Of a stretch of DNA of 64,000 nucleotides, positions 48,501 to 62,498 are shown in pieces. How positions within the stretch are numbered: the stretch's first letter is position 1; each line of letters begins with the position of its first letter. Origin of the DNA: Piromyces finnis (lineage: Eukaryota; Neocallimastigomycota; Neocallimastigomycetes; Neocallimastigales; Neocallimastigaceae); NCBI GenBank assembly GCA_002104945.1, contig MCFH01000020.1:248001-312000 (forward strand), given 5' to 3'. A model generated the notes under the pieces. The model had not been told where the DNA came from. It was given only the letters and a program-made list of their open reading frames with translations, and ran no database searches. Made by a program: the position numbers and the translations under genes.

Positions 48501-51500
48501 TAAATTAAATTAAAAGATGAAAGATATACCTTTTTTCTTTTGTTTTGCTTTTACTATTCATTCATTAACTCTGTCAGAAATATATTTGTTAGTATTTAAA
48601 AAAATATAATAATTAATTTAACATACCTTTATTCTCTCTTGATCTAGTTTTTTTTTTTTTTAAAAATCAACTAGTTATAATTTTCCTTTTTTTTTATATT
48701 GTTGTTGTTGTTTATGTTATGATCTTGCCTGATATTTCTCCCTTTACCCTTTTAATTGTGGCGCATGCTTACCTTTTACTTTTATGATGCACTTTTGTCG
48801 TTATATTTAATTTTTAATTATATTCATAGATGAAATAGTATGAGAATAGAAAACATTAAGATTTCCTTTTTTGTATTATCCATTTTATTTTAAAACGATT
48901 TATTTATTCATCCACAAGAAAAAAGTCACATTATCCTTTTTTCATACTAAATGAATATTTTTTAACCTTTATAAGCATTTTATTTCCAAAAAAAGAGGAA
49001 TTTAACAGGATTAAAATTTAAATAACAATTTTTAATTAAAAAGAGAATGGTATTTCAGGTTTTTCTGTATTTTAACATAGAATTATATAAAACATCACGT
49101 TTCTTTTTTTTTAAAAAAAATGATTAATTAATTAATAAATGTGCTGAAACAAATTCAAATGATTTTATTTCAATAACTACAAATGAATAAAAAAGGAAAT
49201 AAAATGAAAGAGTTAAAATAAATAATGAATACTAAACCAAAAAGTTTTTAATACTAAATAAAAAAAAAGGATTATAATAATAATTATATAAAGGATAGGG
49301 CAATAATACCATCCTACTCATCAACACCTTTTTTGGAGGATACAATAAAAAACAATAATACTTTGAAAAAAAAAAAAAAAGGAAGTTGTGGAATAAATTT
49401 TCGCTTTTATTTCTACATAGAAATAGAATGAATCAAGCATATTTAATATTTAATATATTATAAATAAATTCATATTAAATAATAATTTATTTATTAATTT
49501 ATTTCTTATTTATTATTATATAAGATAATAGAAATAAGGATTAAAAAAGGCAACTTTATCATGTATTAAAATGAAAAATATACAAAAAAGGAAATAATTA
49601 ATAATTACCAAATATATAAAGCTTTTTTATTAAAAATCAATATTATCTAATTAATATATATTTTAATTTATTTAAAGTTAATTTATAATATACGTAATAG
49701 TTTATAGTTTAAAAACTTTATTTAGTAATAAATTTCAATTTTTAATTAATTACCAGAAAAAAAATATAAGATTGAGTTTAAAATAAAAAATTAATATTAG
49801 ATATTTATATATTAGATTACATTATTATAATATATTAACTTTTAATACTTTTTAATTTTAATTAATTTTTTTTTCTTTAAAAAAAACTAATCATTACAAA
49901 AAAAAAAAAAAGGCAACTTTCGATATTAGTAGAATTTACGATGAAATTCAGCTGATAAATTATAAAATTTTTTAGAAAAAAGTGTAGAAGGTAACAATTA
50001 TTCCTCTGCTCTATTTATACCTATTTAATTAGTAATTAGTAATAGGTTCATTTAGCCTATTACTAATTAAATCATTTTTTCTAGTTTATTAATAGATTAT
50101 CAATAGCAGTTAAACTAAGCAAAAAAAAAAAAAAGTTTTTTTTGTCTCTAGTGATGAAATAATAATTTTACTGGCAAAGCAATTAAATTAATTAAAACTT
50201 TGTATTGTTTATGAATAATCGTTTATTAAAAAAAAAAAAGCAAATTATTAAATAAACGTTAATAATATGGGATAAATGAATCAACATTTTTAATTCATAA
50301 TTTTAATAAAATATTAAAGTTTATTACTTTAGGTTATTAATATTATTTACAAAAATATAAAAGAAATATAATCAAAATAAAAAAGTATTTAATAATAATA
50401 ATTTAGGTTATTAATATTATTTACAAAAATATAAAAGAAATATAATCAAAATAAAAAAGTATTTAATAATAATAATTTAAAGGTTAAACATTATAAACCA
50501 ATTTAACTTCATGTGATAGAGTATAAAAATAATAAATTTCTAATCGTATTTGTAATCAGTATTTATTACTAATAATATTTACCTATAGAAAAATATTTTC
50601 ATTAATTATTAATAATTTCAAAAAAAAAAATATTTATTATTATTATTATTTATAATTGAAGTTTTTTAAAAAAAAAAAAAAAGTGTTAAAATACATTAAT
50701 ACATTAATGCATCTAGTATTGTATTAATGTAAAACTTTACAAAGTTTAAATTATCATAATAAAAATACAGAAAATTTTCAACCATTAAAATCATTAATGT
50801 AAAATAAAATGTAATATTAAAAAGTATAATATATATATATATATTTTTTTAAAAAAAAGAATAATACATTAACATTAAATAATAGAAAAATGTATTTTTT
50901 TGCATTTATCAATTATATTATTTAATGTACTGAATACACTATAAAAAGTTTTTTATTCATAAAGATAAAATAGGATACCAAAATTTAAATAATAGATAGA
51001 TAGAATTAGTTTGATACTATTTTTAATGAGTAGCAAATGAATAATGAAACAGGATAGGGAGAGAGGAGAGAATGACAATTTGATAATGAATAATGATTAT
51101 CTCCAATATATCTATAGAAAAAACTAAAAATATCTATAGAAAAAAAGAATAATAATAAAAAAAAAAAGATGATTCTATAAAATTAAAGTCATCATTATTG
51201 ACGATTTAAAAGATAGGAGGAAAGGAGGGGAAGACAGATTTTCTCTAGATTTTTATATCCCATGATCTATATCATGTTATAATGAAATTAGAACATGTGA
51301 ATTTATTCAAAATTTACATAAATAGTTTTGGTGAAAGGGATGCCTTATTTGTCTATTTTTTGCTAGAAACCTATAAATAAATAAAAAATGATTCTAGAGA
51401 ATAAACCTTAATTTTTAGTTTATGATCCTTTTTATAATAAATAAAGTTCTGATACATTTACATTTTTGTCCATTACGACACGATTTTAAAGTTTTTAAAG

Positions 51501-54500
51501 TTTTTAAAGTATAATAAACTTTCATTTAAATTAAAAAAGTATTTTCGTTTTTTTTAAAAGTTCTAGATGCTTTTTTTAATTAATTATAAAGAGAAATTGC
51601 GGCAGTTTAAAAAGCAAAAGTTATTATTAAATCATCATTCATTTAATAATAACTTTGTAAATATTTATAATAAAATAATTGCAAGAAAATAATTTATTAT
51701 TCAAAAAGTCAATAAAGAAATTATAATATTTCTTTTAGAAGAAAAAGATTAGACTTTATTATACTTTAAATACTTTTATCTATAGGAAAAGGTTCAGAAA
51801 AAAAATGTTGTTTAGTATCATTGATCCTTATTTGGTTTACTTTTTTTTTATTATTATTGATATTTTTAGATATCAGAAAAAAAAAAGCAATAAATAATGT
51901 TCATTTTTAATATTTTTTCAGCTATTGAAATAGAAAAAATATCATTTTTTTTTACGACGACTTGTTTAATCCTACCGTAGAATAAAATATTTATGGTTGC
52001 TTTAGGCTGGAATGAAAAAATTAAAGTTTTCTTTAGAATCTATAGAACATTCTTTACAATTTAAATTTAATTTATTTTTTGTACGAATGACGGAGGATAT
52101 AAAAAATATAAAAAATGAAATAGATTAAATCACGGGAATATAAAATTAATGTAATTAAATTTTTAATTAATGTAATGTAAAATGTAAAACAAATTTATAT
52201 TAAAAAAAAAAGAATTACAAAGTTTAATCCTTAAAAAAAATGTCAAACATCCCCTTCAAATTTCTTTTTTTTTTTTTTTTTGAAATTTTGAATTTTCTAT
52301 AATAAAAACTATTTTCAACTGCCTGCTGCCATTGTTCCTTCTTAATACTTAGGGTAATTATTTAGGATTTAAGTGTATTATTATGCTATTATGGATAAGG
52401 GTTGTTGAGTTGTAGTTAGTGTATTTTTGAGGTTATGAATAAAAAAAAAAAAAAGTCCTTTTATTATCATTTTTAAATAAAGTTTAATAATTAATAAAAA
52501 AATTTTTTTTTTTTTTTTTCACTTTCTCGACATTAATAGTTGTAATTTAATATTTTATTTTTTATAAAAAATATAAAATACATTTATATCATTACCACCA
52601 CTACCACTACTACTACCTAGTAACAACAACAACAACAACAACCATAAAAAAATATTAATAAGGTTAAAAAAAAAAATATTGTAATTGTAATGCATGAATG
52701 CAATGCATGAAAAATAATTCATTTTTAAACCAATAATATTTAAAAAAAAAAAAAATAGAGATAAAATAGATATTAAACATTTTTATCAATAGTAAAAAGT
52801 ATAAATAATAAATAATAAATAATAAATAATAATAGTAAATAGTAAATGATAATAGAATTATGTATTCATTCATAAATATAATAATATTATTTTATTAGAT
52901 TATTATTATTATTATTATTATTCATATTAGTTATAATATTTCTATTAATTAAATATAAAAATTAATAATGCATTTAAAAAAATTTTATGATAATTGCATA
53001 AAACTTCATTTAATACTATTACTACTTTTTTTTTTTCTTTTAAAAAAAAAGTCTTTAATAATATTAGTAATTTAGTAATTATTTATCATTATTATTATTA
53101 TTATTATTATTATAATCTAGATAATTTTTTATTATTATTATTTTTATATTTAACTTTATATTTGAATGACAATAATATTTACTATGAAATATGCTATAAT
53201 AAATTATATTAATTGTATTATTTACAGTATGGAGGATTTATTAATTTATTATAGTTTAATAATAATAAAATATTTATTAATAATAATTAAAATAGAGTTG
53301 TATAGTTTTTTAATCTTTAATTGTCATTATTATTCATTATTGTTATTTTAATTTGCATTAAATATTAATTGTTATTACCTATCTATTTATATTATTTATC
53401 AATTTTTTTTTTTTTAAAAAAAAAACAATTTAAAGTTTTAACCGTTCAGTAATAAATAAATAAAAATCAACTTTGAAAATGAAATTAATAAACTTTTTTT
53501 TAATTTTAAACTAAATTTAAAGTTAAGCATTGTTAAATAAATAAAAAAAAAGTTTATAATTTGTAGATTAGTTTTTGATAAAAATGAATTAAAAAAAAAT
53601 AATAAATAATAGTAAGGATAAAAAATAGCAATGAATAAAAATCAATAAATATTAAAATAAAATGTTAAACTTTTTTTTTTTTATTGATATTTTATCATTC
53701 TTATCTTATTATAAAAAGTATAATGAAAAGTTAATTATCAAATAGTATGGATGCGGTGATTTTTTTTTTTTTTTTTTTCATTATCATAAATAATAGTATT
53801 AAGATTTAAATAATTAAAAGAAATAAATAATGCAGAGTCTATTCTATAACAAAAATAATACTATTTTTTTTTCATAGCATTAGTTCAATTAATAAGAATT
53901 ATCCTTGATATAGGTGTAAAAAAAGGATTAAATAGTATAGCTTTATATTACATTAAAAAAATAAAAAGTAACATTTTTTATTTTTTGTTCATTTTAAAAA
54001 GTTGAAGTAAAATTTTAATAAAGTTATATATAAAGACCATTTATTTCAATATTCTTAATTTATTTTAATATAAGGAAAAAAAAAAAAATATATTATTTTC
54101 CTCTTCCTTTTCTTTTTTTTTTTTTTTCTTCTATAAATAATAAATATCCATTTTTTAAATGAAATAATAAAAAATTAAAACATTACAAAAAATATATCTG
54201 TCAGATCATACAAAATAAAAATAAAAAGAAAAAAAGAAATCTTTAATGTTTTAATAGGATGATGAACTTATCAAAAAAAAAAAAAAAAAAAAAAATTGCC
54301 AATAGGATAAATAACTATTTCTTTATAAAAGTAATTTAAAAAAAAAAGAATTCTATCAACAAAAAGTCCTTATAAATGTAATAGTTTTATAATTTTTTTT
54401 TTTTTTTTCTATATAATTTTTACTTTTTTCCTTTTTTTAAAGAGTATATATTTATTATGAAAAAAAAAAAAAAAAAAAAATAGGAAAAAATAGGAAAAAA

Positions 54501-55017
54501 GAAAGAAAGCAAAATGTCAAAAAGATGGTTTAAAAATTCCTGAATGAAAAAAAAAAAAAAAAAAAAAACTTGTTCATCCTTTCTATATTCCTATGAACAA
54601 ACATAAGTGAGAGAGTGTGTAGTGGCTAGAATTATTTATCATTATTAATAATAATAGATGTTTAGATTTTCAAAATGATTAACACAGATGATATATAAAA
54701 ACTACTTTTTTTTATTGTTTTTTTTTTTATTATTTTTATTTTTTTTTTTTTTATTTTTTTTTTTTACCTAAAAAAATAAATAATAGAATTATTTATTTAT
54801 ATAGTTACAAAATAATTATTTATTTTCAAATTTTCCTTTTTATTTTTGTTTGGTAAATTATAGGAAAAGGAATGAATATATATAATATAATTAATAACTA
54901 TAACATTCTTATTTAATTTGTCTATGGATAGAATTTATACTTATTAATTATTTATTTAGTAATTATCTCTATACTAAATTAAATCTATTGTTTTTTTTTT
55001 TTTTTTTTTTTTTACTT
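45586..55017. other. Long gene-poor region, about 9.4 kb
   Basis: No credible coding frame, RNA gene or retroelement was seen on either strand. It is dominated by A/T runs. Exceptions are a 74-bp tandem duplication (50331-50478), short CTT units near 47885-47900, and ACC/ACT/AAC triplets near 52590-52641. Short frames near 52664-53351 are hydrophobic products of A/T bias. It may contain distal regulatory or 3' sequence of the flanking genes. Confidence 0.6.
50331..50478. repeat. 74-bp tandem duplication
   Basis: Two adjacent copies, 50331-50404 and 50405-50478, starting AGGTTATTAATATTATTTAC and apparently identical. The lack of differences in such an A/T-rich, fast-changing region suggests a very recent duplication. 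Confidence 0.9.
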
Positions 55018-57870
55018 TTAATTATAATATTTTGGCTTATCAATATAACTCATGATGGTGGTTCTCTTTTTAATATTTCTTAATTTTTCTTTATGCATAC
55101 GTAAGGTATCCTTTTCACAATAAATATTTCCTTGATGATTATAATAAATGGTATGAAGAAGTTCATGACATTCACAACATCTAAAACACTCGGGATGATA
55201 ACGTCCTTCAGGTATATCAATACATTGACCTTCAATAGGTTCATTACAAGTTTTACAAATGGTATTATTCATTTTATGGAAATGATATTTACAAACTGGT
55301 TTTCCATCAAATACATAAAAGGATTTACCTGTAAACTTTTTGTCACAGGAAACACAGGTGAAACAACCTTTATGGTATTTTCCTCCTAACGCGGATACGG
55401 TTTCCCCCTTAATTGGAAGACCACACTTTTTACATTTGGGTACAAATAAACTAATAAAATCTTTTGTACAAAATATATTCGCATTTTTAGGGATACCTTT
55501 ACCTTCAATTGGCTTTAAACAAAAAGCACAAATTGGTTGTACTAGTTGGTAACACTTTAAACATTTTTTATCTGAAGTAATACCTTGAACGGTTACTGTC
55601 TTAATACAAGTTCTACAATAAAAGGTTTGTGGATCAAGTTTAATAATATTATTACCATTTGGAGGAATTTGAGAAGTTGAATTCATTTCTTGATTTATAA
55701 CAGAATTATTAAAGCATTCCATGTTAATCATTAAATCATCCATAAGCCATTCTAAATCTTTTATGTCATTAATCGGTACTGTGTAATTATCATTTTGATT
55801 TTGATTGACATTAGATGGTCTTCTTTCCATGTTGAGACTTGCATTACTTTTCTTACGCAATGGGGGACCCTTTAAATTTGGTGAATTTATATTGCGCATT
55901 GAAGACATTGATGATTGGCCGTAGGATGCATTACTACTACTACTTTGACTACGACTATGTCCAAATTTTGTAGGTGGCATTGGTGGTGGATGCATTTGAT
56001 GGTACGGTGATGTTAATGAACTATTTAGACTGCTATTACTTTTAGATCTTTTGAAATTTGGAGTGGGAGGTTGTGGTGGAAGATAGTTTGGTGGAGGATT
56101 TGGTGGTGGCGTACTTGGTCCATTTAACCCACGAGTCATTATAGGTGAACCTTTATAGTATTGTTGAGGAAGATTAGGTGAATTGGTCATTTGCTTTGGA
56201 GAGGGGTATCCGTAGTTTTGATATTGTGAGGGTTGTCCTGGAGGTATATTAGGTTTACTATAATAATTTTTAGGTGAACCTTTTGGAGTTGTAAATTCAG
56301 TATCTATTCTAATATTATCAAAAGGATCATTGGTAAAATCAAATAATGGTTTTCTTAAACCTGATTGATTTCTGCTTATTTTAACGTATGAATCATTACT
56401 AGATTGTGAATGTAACGTTCCTGAACTATACTCTGATTTATTGGTCATACTATATTCATGGTTTGGTGAACGTGGTAATGACCGTGAATTATAATCTAAT
56501 AGAGGATTTTGAAAAGATGAGCTAATAGATGACTTATTACCAGTAGAATACTTTGATGAGTGAGCATCTGATAAACTTGAATCATATCTTGAAACGTAAG
56601 GCGATATATCTGATTTTGTTGAATTCAACGTTGGAAATGATATAAAGGAATCATTTTTATCTAATTTTTTCTTTTTTTCAGTTACGATTCTTGGTGGTAA
56701 TACATTTGGATCTCCTAATCCATTTGATTTATATCTACTTCTTTCTAAAGTTTCTTCGTTTAATCCATGAAAGGTATCTTCGTAAAACTTTGATGCTAAT
56801 TTTATTTTATACAATTTATGTATTAAAAAAATTTTTTTAAAAAAAGGGATATTAAATTAATACTTTTATTATTATTTTTTTTAAAAAAAAACTACTTTAT
56901 TATTATATATATATCGTTATTAATAATAGCTTCACTTACGATAGCCAGTAAATTCTGTATCTTCTGAATAAAAAGTATCTGATGCACTTCCATCTTTTTC
57001 TCTTCTACATAGATTTGAATCATATTTATTATCAGAGCTATATGCTTTACTTTCATCACTACTCCTTTTTGGTAAAGTATTATTTCTATTCGAATTATTA
57101 TTTCTCTCAAGACTTCTTTTCCTTGGATATGTATCATCTTTTTCAGGACTATATCTTTTCCTATCTCTATCTCTATCTCTTTCTCTTTCTCTATCTCTAT
57201 CTCTATCTCTATCTCTATCTCTATCTCTTTCTCTATCTTTATCCCTTTCTCTGTCTCTATCTCTGTCTCTATCTCTGTCTCTATCTTTATCCCTTTCTCT
57301 GTCTCTATCTCTGTCTCTATCTCTGTCTCTATCTCTGTCTCTATCTCTGTCTCTATCTCTGTCTCTGTCTCTATCTCTATCTCTGTCTCTATCTCTGTCT
57401 CTTCTTTCTCTATCTCTTCTTTCTCTGTCTCTGTCTCTGTCTCTATCTCTTTCTCTATCTCTGTCTCTGTCTCGATCTCTGTCTCTATTATCTCTATCTC
57501 TTTTTGAATAATTAGTTCCTGAATTTTTTGCATCTATTTTGTTATATATATCATCAGGTATTTCTGGTACACTTGGTACACTGCTGTCACTATATCTTCC
57601 ATTGGAATCGTTTGAAGAAGAACGATATGACCTTCCTGTTCTACTTCTGCTTCTATAGTGATCCCCATTACTATTATGAGGTGATCTGTAATTTCTTGCT
57701 TTACTATGACTACTACGACCGCGACTTCTACTTCTATTTCTACTATGTTGAGCTGATGGTCTACGGTGTCTTTGATAATCTTGGTCACTGTTAGAATAAT
57801 CACTTAAATCATCTCTATCCATGTATTTATTATTATATGAAGAAGAGGAAGTTGATATTGTATCATTCAT
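55018..57870 (-). CDS. LIM-domain protein with Arg-Asp repeat N-terminus (paxillin-like)
   Basis: Two exons, 57870-56940 and 56795-55018, joined across a GTAAGT donor and a TTAG acceptor; phases agree and the sum is 2709 nt, or 902 aa. Without this junction the two frames would look like two separate genes. Residues 1-120 are Ser/Arg-rich (RSRSRGRSS), about 124-236 are nearly pure Arg-Asp/Glu dipeptides, and 237-310 are charged. Exon 2 begins SKFYEDTFHGLNEETLERSR, then a long disordered Ser/Pro region with proline runs (PPNPPPNYLPPQPP). Three zinc-finger blocks follow: a divergent one at 702-763 (FYCRTC...CLKC...CAFC), a canonical LIM at about 764-822 (CKKC...HKGCFTC..C) and another at 823-873 (CKTC...HPECFRCCEC). 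Fungal paxillin-like proteins such as Pxl1 act at cell-division or polarity sites; the RD/RS N-terminus is unusual for them. Role is inferred from the LIM part only. Confidence 0.87.
57160..57505 (-). repeat. Hexanucleotide coding repeat (Arg-Asp dipeptides)
   Basis: Long run of six-base units (TCTCTA/TCTCTG on the plus strand) encoding Arg-Asp with scattered Arg-Glu and Lys-Asp. Shifts by one base open Glu-Thr or Leu-Tyr frames, so other reading frames in this stretch are artefacts. Confidence 0.95.
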
Positions 57871-60800
57871 AATTTTTTTAATTGTGTAATTATTTAATTA
57901 AGTAAAGAAATATATTAATATTTATAATATATTTCTTTTAATATACTTTGTGTTTATGTTTAAAAATTATTTTTATTATTTTTTGAAATATAATTTTTAT
58001 GTATTAATTTATTGTAATATAAAATGCATTGACAATTTAGTTTGCTTTTTTCTTTTTTTTTTGTAAATAAATTAATATTTTTGAACTTTGAAATTTTTAA
58101 AAGGTATAAATAACTTTTATTATTGTTGTTAAATAAAATTAATAAATATCAGAAACTTTTGCAAAATAAAAACAAAAGTTGAAGTAATTATAAAAATTCA
58201 AAACTGGATTAAAGATTATTCCATTAAATTTTCTATACGATATATTTTTTTAATAGCGTTTTAATTCTTTGTTTTAATTCTTTGTATTAGTAAGTAATTA
58301 TACTGTTGAGTAAAATTAGAATTTCTTAAAGATTTTCTTTCTATAAATTATGTAATATTGATTTATTCTTTATTATTATTGCTTTTATTTTTTAAAATTT
58401 ATTTGTTTTTATTATTATTATTATTATTATTTTTATTTTTTCGTGAAAATTGCTTTACTTTAAGTATCTTTCTTTATTTTTTTATAAGATGGTAAAGATA
58501 AAAGTATTAAATATAAATATGATTATAACATTTTTTTTATGATAATACTCTTATTTTTATAATAGATATAAAATACAAAATAACGAATATTATCGAATAC
58601 TTTTATTAAATTTGTTATCTAATTTGGTAAAAAAAAAAAAAAAATGGTTGTTGTTAATAATAATATTTATGTTATTATTTGCTTAATCATTTATATAATT
58701 TATTGATTATCAAGATTTATTTTCAATTAAATTACTTTGAAATTGCAATTAAATAAATATTGATATTAAAATGTGTCTTTTTTTTTTTTCTTAATGATAT
58801 TATAATTGCTTTTTTTTTTTTAAAAAAAAAAAAGTTATTGATTTAAATAGTTTATTTTTTTTTTTAATACATTAAAATAAACTGATGAACAGAATGAATT
58901 AAATAAATGAAAGAATGAAATTAAAAAAAAAAAAAAAAAAACAGTTTGATTAAGCTATATAGAAAATAATAATAATATATAAAAAATATATAAAAAAGAG
59001 TTTTTTCTTTTTTATAATAAATTAATTGAACGATTTTTTTTTTTTTTTTTTTTTTGTTTTTTTTGTATAATGTTCGATTGTCAATATATTAAATTCTTAA
59101 ATTAAAATTATAATAAATAAAGTTTTTAAATTATTTGTTTTTATTTATTTTTTTTATAATAATAAGTGAATGATTTTTTTTTAATTATTAAAGATATATT
59201 TATTATTAATTAATTTATATATATATTATTCAAAAGATAATACAATTATATGTATTGTTTTTATTTGATAATTTAAATTATAATATATTGTAGATTATAT
59301 TATTATATAAATTTTATATATTGAAATAGTACATTTAAAAAAAAAAAGAGTATTTGTCAATTAACTTTAATAAATAATATAATGATATTATTAATATATA
59401 AAGTTATTACGGTTAATATATATAAATATGATATAATATTGAATTTTAATAATTAAATGAGTACAAATAAATAATGAATATATAATAAAATACGATAAAA
59501 CACGTTTATGAATGTAATTTAAATATATTATAATATATTGTACACTGAATTATAATTTTAATGATTCATATATTAATCACTAATTATTATGTAATTTCAT
59601 AACAGTTTTAAATTAATTTACATTATCTTAAAATATTAATATTTTTATATTAATTAGAGTTTTAAATTTTGATATTAATATATAATTTTAATAAATTTTA
59701 ATAAATGTTCAATTCCATTCCAATTTAATTTATAAATTAATTAAATTATCACTTTAACATTTTTTTAAATTTTTCATAATAAGTAATAGGCTAGGATAAA
59801 GTTACAGGCAATTCTTTCTGCTTTTCAATTTTAAAAGCTTCACCTATTTGATGCTATTTATTGATAGCAACATAAAATAATAAGTGTTTTTTAGGTTTTA
59901 GAGAAAAATTCATACTTTTATGCTTTATTATTATTACTATCAATGTTAAATTGAATTAGCTAATTATTAAGTTTTTTAATCATTCATTATTATCATATTG
60001 TTTTTTTTTTTTTTACTATACTATCAATATTTAATTTTATTATTTTCAACTACACTTTTTCAGTAATTTATTTATTTAATTATTATATTGTTACTCTTTC
60101 CATTGTCAATAAAATTGAAATTTATTATGAATTTAATTTGTTATACAATTAAAATCTATATATGAAATTAATAATAATAGTAACAATAAATGATTGCCTA
60201 TTCATTAATATTCTTAACAATATTATAAATTCATATTTAACTATTACATTTTCTCTTGTATTTAAGCCAGTAACGTCAATGTAGTCACTTATTATATAAT
60301 GAGTGAATTTGACTTTTTACTAAAATATAAATTGCATCTTTATTTAAAAAAAAAAAAAAAAGAATTTTTTAATTTTTATCACATTTTTTAAAATTAATAA
60401 TAAAACAAACTATTTCCAAATATGTACAAATTTAATATTTTTATTGAATATATTTAATTTATTTAAACTTTTTCATGCCGTTTTTTCTTTTACTTAATAT
60501 AATAATATATTAAATATTTATTAAATTTTATATATTAAATTCTTTATTAAAATTACACAATCTTCCATTTCTAATTTCCAATTCTTTTTTTTTATTATTC
60601 TTCTTAAATAAAATTTTACCAGCTAATATCTATCTACCTTCTATGTCTATGACATGACTTTAAATGAAAAAAAACTAATCATTCATTTATATTTATGTAA
60701 ATTATTCTTTCTATCTTTTGGTTTTTTTTTTATTCATTCTATAGCATTTTTTAAAATTAATTATTTTTTAAAACAATATCATTTATAAATATTTAATATA

Positions 60801-61600
60801 AAAATTCAATGTTACTCTAAGTTGATGATGATACTCTAATAAAAATGCCAATCTTTTTTCTCAATCATTTTTTTTAAAAAAAATAATATATCAAATTATA
60901 TATAAATTCTTCCATAATAAATATATTAATAATAAACATAATATTTATTATTTATTAATAAATTATTATTCACATATTACTGCTTTTATTATTATTACTC
61001 TTATTATTATTATGAAATATAAAAAATGGAATTAGTTTATAATAAAATAAAAAGGAATTCAAATCATTATTTGTTCATTCATTTTTTTTCTTTGTTTTAA
61101 TAGTGGTTGACACTCTTTTTTTTATCGATTTAAACGGCTTATTCAAGCCTATGTTTTATAATGTTTCACAATTAAAAATATATATATATAAAATTGATTT
61201 AAAAAAGTATTAATTCTTCATAAATAATTAATAAAATACATAGAAAATATAAATAATTATTTGTTATAATAATACGATATAATTATTATTATTGTTGTTG
61301 TTTTTTATCATTAAAAGTTAATTCATATTTATCTTATTCTAATATTACTTTTTAGTAGTAATAACAAATGTCAATTCAAAAAATAAAAGTAAATTTGAAA
61401 GTTTTTTTAAAAAAATAAACAAATCCAATAAGGAAATTTTATTGGTCCAAAAATAAAATAATTGGTTATAAAATCTTAAATGGAAGGTTACACAAATTTT
61501 ATAATTTGAAGAAAAAATAAAAAAGAATGACTCATAAAAAAAAAAAGTTTTCATTTTGAAAAAAGGTAAAAGTTAGAAAGAAAGGAAGTGAACAGTTGGA
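57871..61600. other. A+T-rich non-coding region, 3.7 kb
   Basis: Upstream side of the LIM gene. Many homopolymers and no credible gene. Weak resemblance to the LINE zinc-knuckle region may begin near 61460 but is not firm. Confidence 0.6.
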
Positions 61601-61770
61601 TAGAATTAAAATATTTAAATTCCTTCTTGGGAACGAGGAAAGTAGGTTTATTAATAACAATTCAATGAACTTTGAACTTAAAAACTATAGAAAATTTTAT
61701 GGGATCTTTCATTTTGCTATTGGACAGTTCATGGTTTAGTGGATTTAAAGCTAAAGAAGCATTTTCTTTT
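61600..61770 (+). mobile_element. Decayed LINE fragment (C-terminal part)
   Basis: On the plus strand, 61607-61631 is identical over 25 bases to the LINE stretch encoding KIFKFLLGG, and the frame continues with FINNNSMN...EL, resembling FNNINYNS...EL. After a gap, HFAIGQ (about 61710-61727) resembles PFAIGQ of the LINE. Inner parts have drifted or been deleted. No poly-A tail or target duplication could be placed. It is an old insertion, orientated opposite to the two longer copies. Confidence 0.75.
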
Positions 61771-61929
61771 ATATATATATATATTAAAATAATAATATCT
61801 TTGATTTAATTACTTATTATTTATTCATATTAAAAAGGTGGATTACTTCAAATCTACAAAATACTTTTATTGTAATTATAACAGATTTCATTTTTATTTC
61901 ATTTATTTTTGTCTTTTATTTTTAATTTG

Positions 61930-62280
61930 ACTATTTTGATCTTGAACTTTTTAAGGCATTTAACTCATTTTCTATACATTTATTTTCTTCTTTTAATTCT
62001 TTAATTTCTTTATCAATATCATAGAAGTTTTCAGGTTTTTTTTATATATCTTTCATTTTCATTTTTTAATGTACATATATCTAGAGCATTTCCAATTTCT
62101 TTTATTCTTTTTAGTTGGTCGATAATATCTTTGATCGAATTATTCATTGGAATTTCATATTCTTCTTCGTCTTCATTTTTCCCATTTTCCATTTCTTTAA
62201 AAGAAATACAAGATTCGTTATCTAAAAAATTGATATTTTCATTTTCTTCTAAATTTAAATTTATTAAATCTTTTAAAAAC
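61930..62280 (-). pseudogene. Coiled-coil coding remnant or small unrecognised gene
   Basis: The minus strand reads in good coding style from about 62280: a Leu/Asn/Glu-rich stretch with LDNESCISFKEMENGKNEDE, then SIKDIIDQLKRIKEIGNALD. An eight-A run near 62036-62043 shifts the frame. In the next frame it goes on through FYDIDKEIKELKEENKCIENELNALKSS to a stop. An acceptor-like AAAG precedes the 5' end, so it may be the last exon of a gene whose earlier exons I cannot see. The heptad pattern suggests a coiled coil. No family recognised. Confidence 0.4.
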
Positions 62281-62498
62281 TTTTAATAAAAAAAAAACCA
62301 ATAATACCAATACTAGTAAAAAATATAAATAATATTTTTAGCTAATTTTAAGCTGAAATAATAAATTAGTAGTTAGGCAATATAGATTAAATAAGCATCT
62401 TTTTAATCTACCTTAAATAAATATTATATAATATTAAATAAACCCATTTATATTAATAATAATCCTTAAGATTTTTTTTTTTTTTAAATTACTATTCA

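Noticed and set aside
56892-57533. Glu-Thr-Ile repeat frame and Leu-Tyr repeat frame over the LIM gene
   Set aside because: Shifted or opposite-strand readings of the Arg-Asp hexanucleotide repeat in the real exon.
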